Shown here: one piece after another, positions 58,786-64,000 of the stretch
How positions within the stretch are numbered: position 1 is the first letter of the stretch
Layout: every line of letters starts with the position of its first letter
Assembly: GCA_022266195.1 (NCBI GenBank)
Contig: WHVY01000006.1
Span: 4,154,001-4,218,000 of the forward strand
DNA length: 64,000 nt
From: Tetranychus cinnabarinus
Taxonomy: Eukaryota > Arthropoda > Arachnida > Trombidiformes > Tetranychidae
Direction of reading: 5' to 3'
Notes under the pieces: generated by a model
Databases searched by the model: none
The model's input: the letters and a program-made list of their open reading frames with translations, nothing else
What the model was told of the DNA's origin: nothing
Translations under genes and position numbers: made by a program

Positions 58786-61501
58786 CAGTTTGAAAAGTTC
58801 AGCCTTGCACTGATGGTGTAAACAAAGACTAGCAAAAGTAGCTTAAAGTAATATGTGATTTGGCATTCAACAGAGTTACACAAAATATTATCACATTTGT
58901 TGTTCATCAGTTTATTGGCGTAAAATTATGGTGATGATACTGGCTGAGCGTTGATCAATATTAACAGGACAATAATGTGATATAAAATATTGGATGGTTT
59001 ACGTATAAATCGTTGAATATTTAACGATTTAATTTGGTGACTCTTTGATGACAATGATGGAAATGGTGCAACAAGACAAAGACGATTGAAAAACAAAAAG
59101 ACAATTTTCAAGCAAACTCAAAGAGGATAACAAAGTTAGATGCAAATGATGAAAAGTGAAAAACTAGAAAGCAGAAGTTGTTACACCGAGAAGATTTTGC
59201 AAATGAAAACATAATCTACTGTTGAACGGGAAATAATTTCTTGGAAAGCAAGAGCACATATTTGTATTTTTTTACTGTTACACTTCAAGGGTTAAATCAT
59301 CATCCTTCTCATCATCATCTAGTAACATGCAAGCCTGTGCCAGAGGAAGAGAGCATGGTGAAGACAGGAAAGAGAAAGAGCAGCAAAAGATGAAGATAAA
59401 GATGACGATAAATTGTGCGCACAAATTAATTATATCTCGAAGGGGAAAAAAGGCCAACAGTTTACCAAAAAGCCTAACTTTACTGTTTATCGACATAAAC
59501 AACAACAGTAAAAACAACTGAAACTCTCCCATTATTGTCGAAGCTTTACGATTACTCACTTTATCCTAATCTTGATCATCCTCCTCCTCATCATGCTTTT
59601 TTTTCTTGTCTCTAACAACAAAAATTCAACTTTCTTTCCACCAAATTTTCAATCTTTATGAAAAGTATTTCCCCTCTCTTCATCTTTCCTTTAAATTTTT
59701 CATTCCTCTCCATTCAATTCATAAGCAATTCATTACTTTATTGACTCATTAATTTTTGTTTTTTTTCTCTCTTCAAGATTCTTACGATTCTGTTTTTTCA
59801 CCACCAGCCAAACAAACTGTAAACTTGAACTTTACTCGCATTATTGAATAGACACCTTCGCTGACTTCAACATTTTTGGATCTCAGGAAAAAAAAACAAA
59901 AATGTGTAACAAGTTGCATGTAAACAAAACAACATCCTCATAATAGATGGTTAAAAAGCAAGATGTAATATTATTTATATACACATTGATGTAATACGGA
60001 AAAGAAATGCACTGAATAGTTGGATAAAATGTTAATCATTTGGAATGAATATCTTTCTGTTTTTCACTCTTTAATGAAACCTTATTTGTTTTGTTATTCT
60101 CAAACTCTTGGAAGCTTCATGTACAACCAATGTTTCAATCAATTCTTGAAGCCAAGGAAATAATCAACACAATTGTGCTGGAAAATGACTCTTTTTTTGT
60201 TTTTGTTTTGTTCAGTTTTTTTTATTCACATCTAGCTAAACATCACTAAATGTATTCCGAACTCTTATTGGTAACGATTCACTGTGAACTCATAACTTTT
60301 CCTTCCTTTGGGTCTATGAATTATATCCATTTGAAAAGGTTAATGAATGAAAACAACGCATAATAGATTCGAGGGTCCGAATTGAAACATTTATTTTCAA
60401 ATGGTGAAGATGAAAGGTTGCTCCGAAAAAACGCTAAATTCAATTGGAATCACTTTATTTCTTGCTTCTATTGTACATTACATTGTACTTTTCATTGTTA
60501 TCAACAGAAGCATGATGACTGTATTGATAATGCTGATGGTCAAAGACAATATTGGAACAAAATTTTGCAATGATTAATACAAAGGATGTTTTAACAGCTG
60601 CACATGTTAGCTTCATAATCAACAGCTTTCCTTGTTTTGCCAAAGGTTAATACATGATGTTATTTGGATGCAAAGGTAACAAAACTAGTGATAAAGGTTA
60701 ATCTATGGTATCAATGTTGTCTGAGTAAAGCACCTTTGTCTCCTGCTTGCTGCTTGAAGATTATCAGCTGAGTTTTTGGAGTTTAAAAATGTAAATAAAT
60801 TGATCAATTCATTTTTTCTCAATTTACACTCTATTAGTGATTAGAGTGTTTTAAATGATGGTAATCTGGAAAGGAAAATGACCTTAAAGATTATTTACAT
60901 TCATGTAAACTTATAGTTTCACAGTTTTTATTTAACACTGGTGAAATTGAAGGTTATCCAGGAAGATTCTTGGTTCTCTTTCAATGATTATTATCATCAA
61001 CAAACATATTCAAGACATTTCTGGTTGGTGAAAAAAGCTAAGCTCAGTTGATTAGTATCATTCAACACATGAATCCTTTGAAGGCACAGAAAAAAACCAA
61101 TTGAAAATATTAATATAAGTTTATGTACCTTTACATTTCCTGGGTTAATTATAATTAGCAACTTGCTATTGATGTAATATTAGTTTATTAACAAACCTTA
61201 TTGACATCAATTTTATCCTTTCAACATTTTTAACAATATATCGATCAGATTCGATTGATTGATTGACTGTGAACAAAATAAAATAATGAAAAGTAGTTTT
61301 TTTTCTTGGAAAAAATGTGTTGATCTAGAAAATGAAAATATCACACTAACAATGGGTCAGTATTCAATTGAATTTTTGAGAAAAGTCAATAATCAATTTA
61401 TTAGGAAAAACAGTTTAATATGAAGATGAGTTTGCGAAAGAATGGAAGAGTTTGAAAGTGAAATTTGAAATGAATTTTTTTGTGAAACCATTAAGCTTGC
61501 T
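58786..61501. other. Intergenic region with low-complexity patches
   Basis: Noncoding and AT-rich. A GA/CT-rich stretch with TCATCATC and TCCTCCTCCTC units lies at about 59295-59400 and 59570-59700. Upstream exons or the promoter of the GTPase may be here. Frames at 59278, 59327, 60382 and 60455 show no domain. Confidence 0.45.
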
Positions 61502-62071
61502 ATGAATCTTTGTCTGCTTCAATTGTTATCCATTAGTTTTTCATTAACATGCTTATTTGATGGAATCCAGGGTCAATCATGTCCTGCTCTTGAATCACCA
61601 TTGTATGGCAGCTTGTCTGGACCATGTTTAACCAACCCAGGATCAACATGCTCAATACGATGTAACCCGAGTTTTGAAGCTTTGGGTTCTTGTGCAAGAG
61701 TTTGCCAGCCAAACGGTTCCTGGACTGGTTTACCTTTAATTTGTCTCAATCGTGCCATAACATGTCCACCTTTAACCTTACCTGAAAAGTTGTCTATGGG
61801 TGGACCTTGTTTCAATGTTGCTGGAGGAATATGTCGCTTTGGTTGTCCCGTGGATACAACATTACTTGGGCCTGAGTCAATTTATTGTACCAATTTGGGT
61901 TCATGGTCAGCATCACCACCCTCTTGTTCACCAAATGGATGTCCAGCTTTACAAGCACTAGAGAATGGCCAATTAACTGGAATGTGCGGTATCCAAGGTA
62001 AAAATACTCAAATTGTTGGTAAACCTAATGAATGTGGTTGCACTAAAAAGATTGTTATAGTCAGTGAGTGA
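61502..62071 (+). CDS. Secreted sushi-domain protein, 5' part (likely incomplete)
   Basis: ATG 61502 starts a signal peptide (LLQLLSISFSLTCLF) followed by CCP module 1 (about residues 26-82, ending PNGSWTGLPLIC), module 2 (88-142, ending GSWSASPPSC) and the start of module 3 (CPALQALENGQLTGMC). Module 3 lacks its remaining cysteines and the frame ends after a basic KNTQIVGK tail. A donor AAG|GTAAAA at 61998 lies inside it, so the true exon probably ends there and later exons fall beyond 64000 or were not recognised. It is clearly related to the seven-module gene at 37270, whose module openings match (CPxL..PLYGSLSGPC). If not spliced the product is a 189-aa short secreted form. Confidence 0.7.
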   Translation: MNLCLLQLLSISFSLTCLFDGIQGQSCPALESPLYGSLSGPCLTNPGSTCSIRCNPSFEALGSCARVCQPNGSWTGLPLICLNRAITCPPLTLPEKLSMGGPCFNVAGGICRFGCPVDTTLLGPESIYCTNLGSWSASPPSCSPNGCPALQALENGQLTGMCGIQGKNTQIVGKPNECGCTKKIVIVSE

Positions 62072-64000
62072 AACTACATGTTAAGATTATTGAGATTAGT
62101 GATGAACTTAAAGTTCACCTAACTTATTCAATATTTCATGGACCTTTTACACCAAACTCTTAGCTATTAATCGTGATAAATATTTGATAACCACAATTTA
62201 ACATGCATATTGTTATTCAACACAGATGATCCATTTAGATGCATAGCGTTTATACAAAAAAAAAAGGTTTACAAACTTATAGATTTGACTTAAATCTAGT
62301 TTACTAATCGATTGATTTAATGTTTATTTGTTTCTCTATTTAATTAGGATTAAACTATTTCCACATGTACTCTCCTTGTTCACTATTAAACATGTAAAAA
62401 TTAGTTGCTAATTTCAAGTGATGAAGTTACTCCTTGTCCATGGTGGTAAAAGTGTGACTCTCGGATTGACGGCTAAGTGTTCAAGTTAAAATCAAGGCTA
62501 TGAGCATTTCAAGATTAAGATTGCTGATTATTATGGTGTTAGTGACTGCCAAAAAGTATGACAACGTGTACCAATTATAATAATTGTTTGTACAAGCACA
62601 AATTTACTATTTAATAATATATTACTTTCATACAATTGAGTAAATATTGTTGGAGTATTAGATTAACTCTGATGAATTACTGTTAACCCCAGCTCAAAGT
62701 TAAGGTAAACCTGTTTATACTTATAATCTTAGAAATCAGTTTTATTAGAATCACATTTTCACACCTTTTGCCTGCAATTTAAGTGAATAATCAAATCTTT
62801 AATAGACTAATCACTAATCAAGACACTAATTTTGATTCAGCTTTTAATTGTTAACTTTTAACATCCTTACACTTTCCCAGATTTATTGATTATCCAACCA
62901 GTATTTAGTACATAGACACGATCATGAAATCATTTAAATGCCAATCTTGTCTCACATTTCATTCATAAATATCACCTTAATTCTCGGCTTAATCCTAGAG
63001 CCAATGGCTCTAAACCTGACTGGCCTAGATCTTAATCTGACTGCTAGAATAATGATGATAGTGATGATGAAGGATGATGATAATTAGGATGATTGGAATA
63101 AGATAGGATGAAAATAGAGGTGATGGAGGGAGAAGAGAGGATAAAAAATGATGCTAAATCAAGGTTAAACCATGAAGAATGAAATTCATCAACTGATCCA
63201 ATGGTGGTAGACAAATAAACTGAATCTTTTCATGAACAAACAAACAAAAAGGGTTTATTATTGTTACTAACCAAACAGTTTTACATAATCAAATCCACTG
63301 ACCATTATTGATTATTTTTCAAGTTTAAATTTCCCCCCAATTTTACAATTACCCGCTAAACAAAGGCTTATCAACTGTTTACACGCCCCATAAACGGTTA
63401 ACTTTGATTTCATTAACAAGTGCCCTGTGATTTTCATTATAATTATTGTGCTTATATCATTTAAATTATCCAGCTAATCAAATTTTTCATCTTTGTCTTC
63501 ACCAGATTCTTAACCTGAGAGTTCTTTGTGTAAATTAAGTTGGCAACCATTCTTACTGTTGATATCTACCCTGACAATACATGATATAACATGAATAGAG
63601 TCTGGCAGAGATTACCAAGAGGTTTATCCTTGTAGTTTAAATTGTGATTCCCTCCAAATTAAGATTGTAATTTGTGATTAACTCCAAGGTCAACAGGTCA
63701 AGTCTTTTCACGATAATCGTCAGTAAATTTTAATAAGAGATGAACTAAGGATCGAAGACCTTTTTCATGGGTTAAATTTTTAATAGTATTGGTATATACA
63801 TTATACATTATTTTTGATTGCATGTTATTTAATCATTTATTATGTAACCATTTCGATAGGAAATTTCAGATTGTGAGTGAACATATTTTTGGCTTAAAAT
63901 TGGCAATAGACTGAGAAATTAAGAAAAAATTGAGTGGAATTGAGTGTAACACGTTAAGATTGACTTTGTTTCAACTTCATGGATTCATCTTGTTGAGTTG
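62072..64000. other. 3' end region, no gene recognised
   Basis: AT-rich sequence. A purine-rich patch of ATGATGATAGTGATGATG-type units lies at about 63050-63140. No continuation of the sushi gene could be identified. Confidence 0.45.

Noticed and set aside
59278..59559. Frames in the GA/CT-rich patch
   Set aside because: Low-complexity sequence gives long frames on both strands without domains.
1..64000. CRISPR arrays, prokaryotic operons, rRNA or tRNA genes
   Set aside because: No regularly spaced repeats, no ribosome-binding-site-led gene chains and no convincing structured RNA sequence were recognised by eye; a tRNA or covariance scan was not possible here.

Overview
The window is AT-rich eukaryotic DNA with short GT-AG introns, long AT-rich spacers and many transposon remnants. 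The gene content points to a chelicerate, most likely a spider-mite-like acariform mite: a dense tandem array of fast-evolving 4-exon seven-helix receptors of the gustatory receptor (GR) type, next to ordinary animal housekeeping genes. The species is inferred from this GR expansion and was not tested against a database.

Region 1 (1-27 kb) is a GR gene nursery on the + strand. Five copies look intact (11299-12837, 13874-15422, 17443-18990, 23188-24703, 25256-26801; 433-438 aa). All share one design: a first exon of about 1.08 kb, a 72-nt exon, a 90-nt exon and a 63-69-nt last exon, with every intron in phase 0. Between and before them lie at least nine pseudogenes or fragments. These are broken by a hAT-type MITE with a perfect 8-bp target duplication, by a 0.7-kb foldback element, by internal deletions that fuse exon 1 to downstream parts, and by frameshifts. 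The first three bases are probably the stop codon of another GR copy. The first 10 kb also hold a 1.34-kb terminal-inverted-repeat element with a striking GC-rich 49-bp hairpin, a zinc-finger-like pseudogene, a possible fragment of an RNA polymerase largest-subunit gene, and an orphan gene with a clear TATA box.

Region 2 (28-37 kb) is a conserved housekeeping block: a three-qRRM hnRNP F/H-type RNA-binding protein (-), an RPA3-like replication protein A small subunit (+), and mitochondrial aconitase (+) with its three iron-sulfur cysteines.

Region 3 (37-42 kb) encodes secreted proteins: a single-exon protein with seven sushi domains (-), converging tail to tail on aconitase; a 199-aa secreted low-complexity protein with an internal duplication (-); and a 58-aa secreted peptide (+) with TATA box and poly(A) signal.

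Region 4 (45-55 kb) is a neprilysin-like M13 metallopeptidase (+) with two alternative first exons that encode different cytoplasmic tails but splice in the same phase. Region 5 (55-59 kb) is a divergent Ras-like small GTPase (-) with a normal P-loop but a non-canonical G3 motif. Region 6 (59-64 kb) is mostly noncoding, with the 5' part of a second sushi-domain secreted protein (+).

The best candidates for something undescribed are the GC-rich hairpin element, the mode of GR turnover, the orphan secreted proteins and the GTPase with the altered switch region. No prokaryotic operons, CRISPR arrays or convincing RNA genes were seen.
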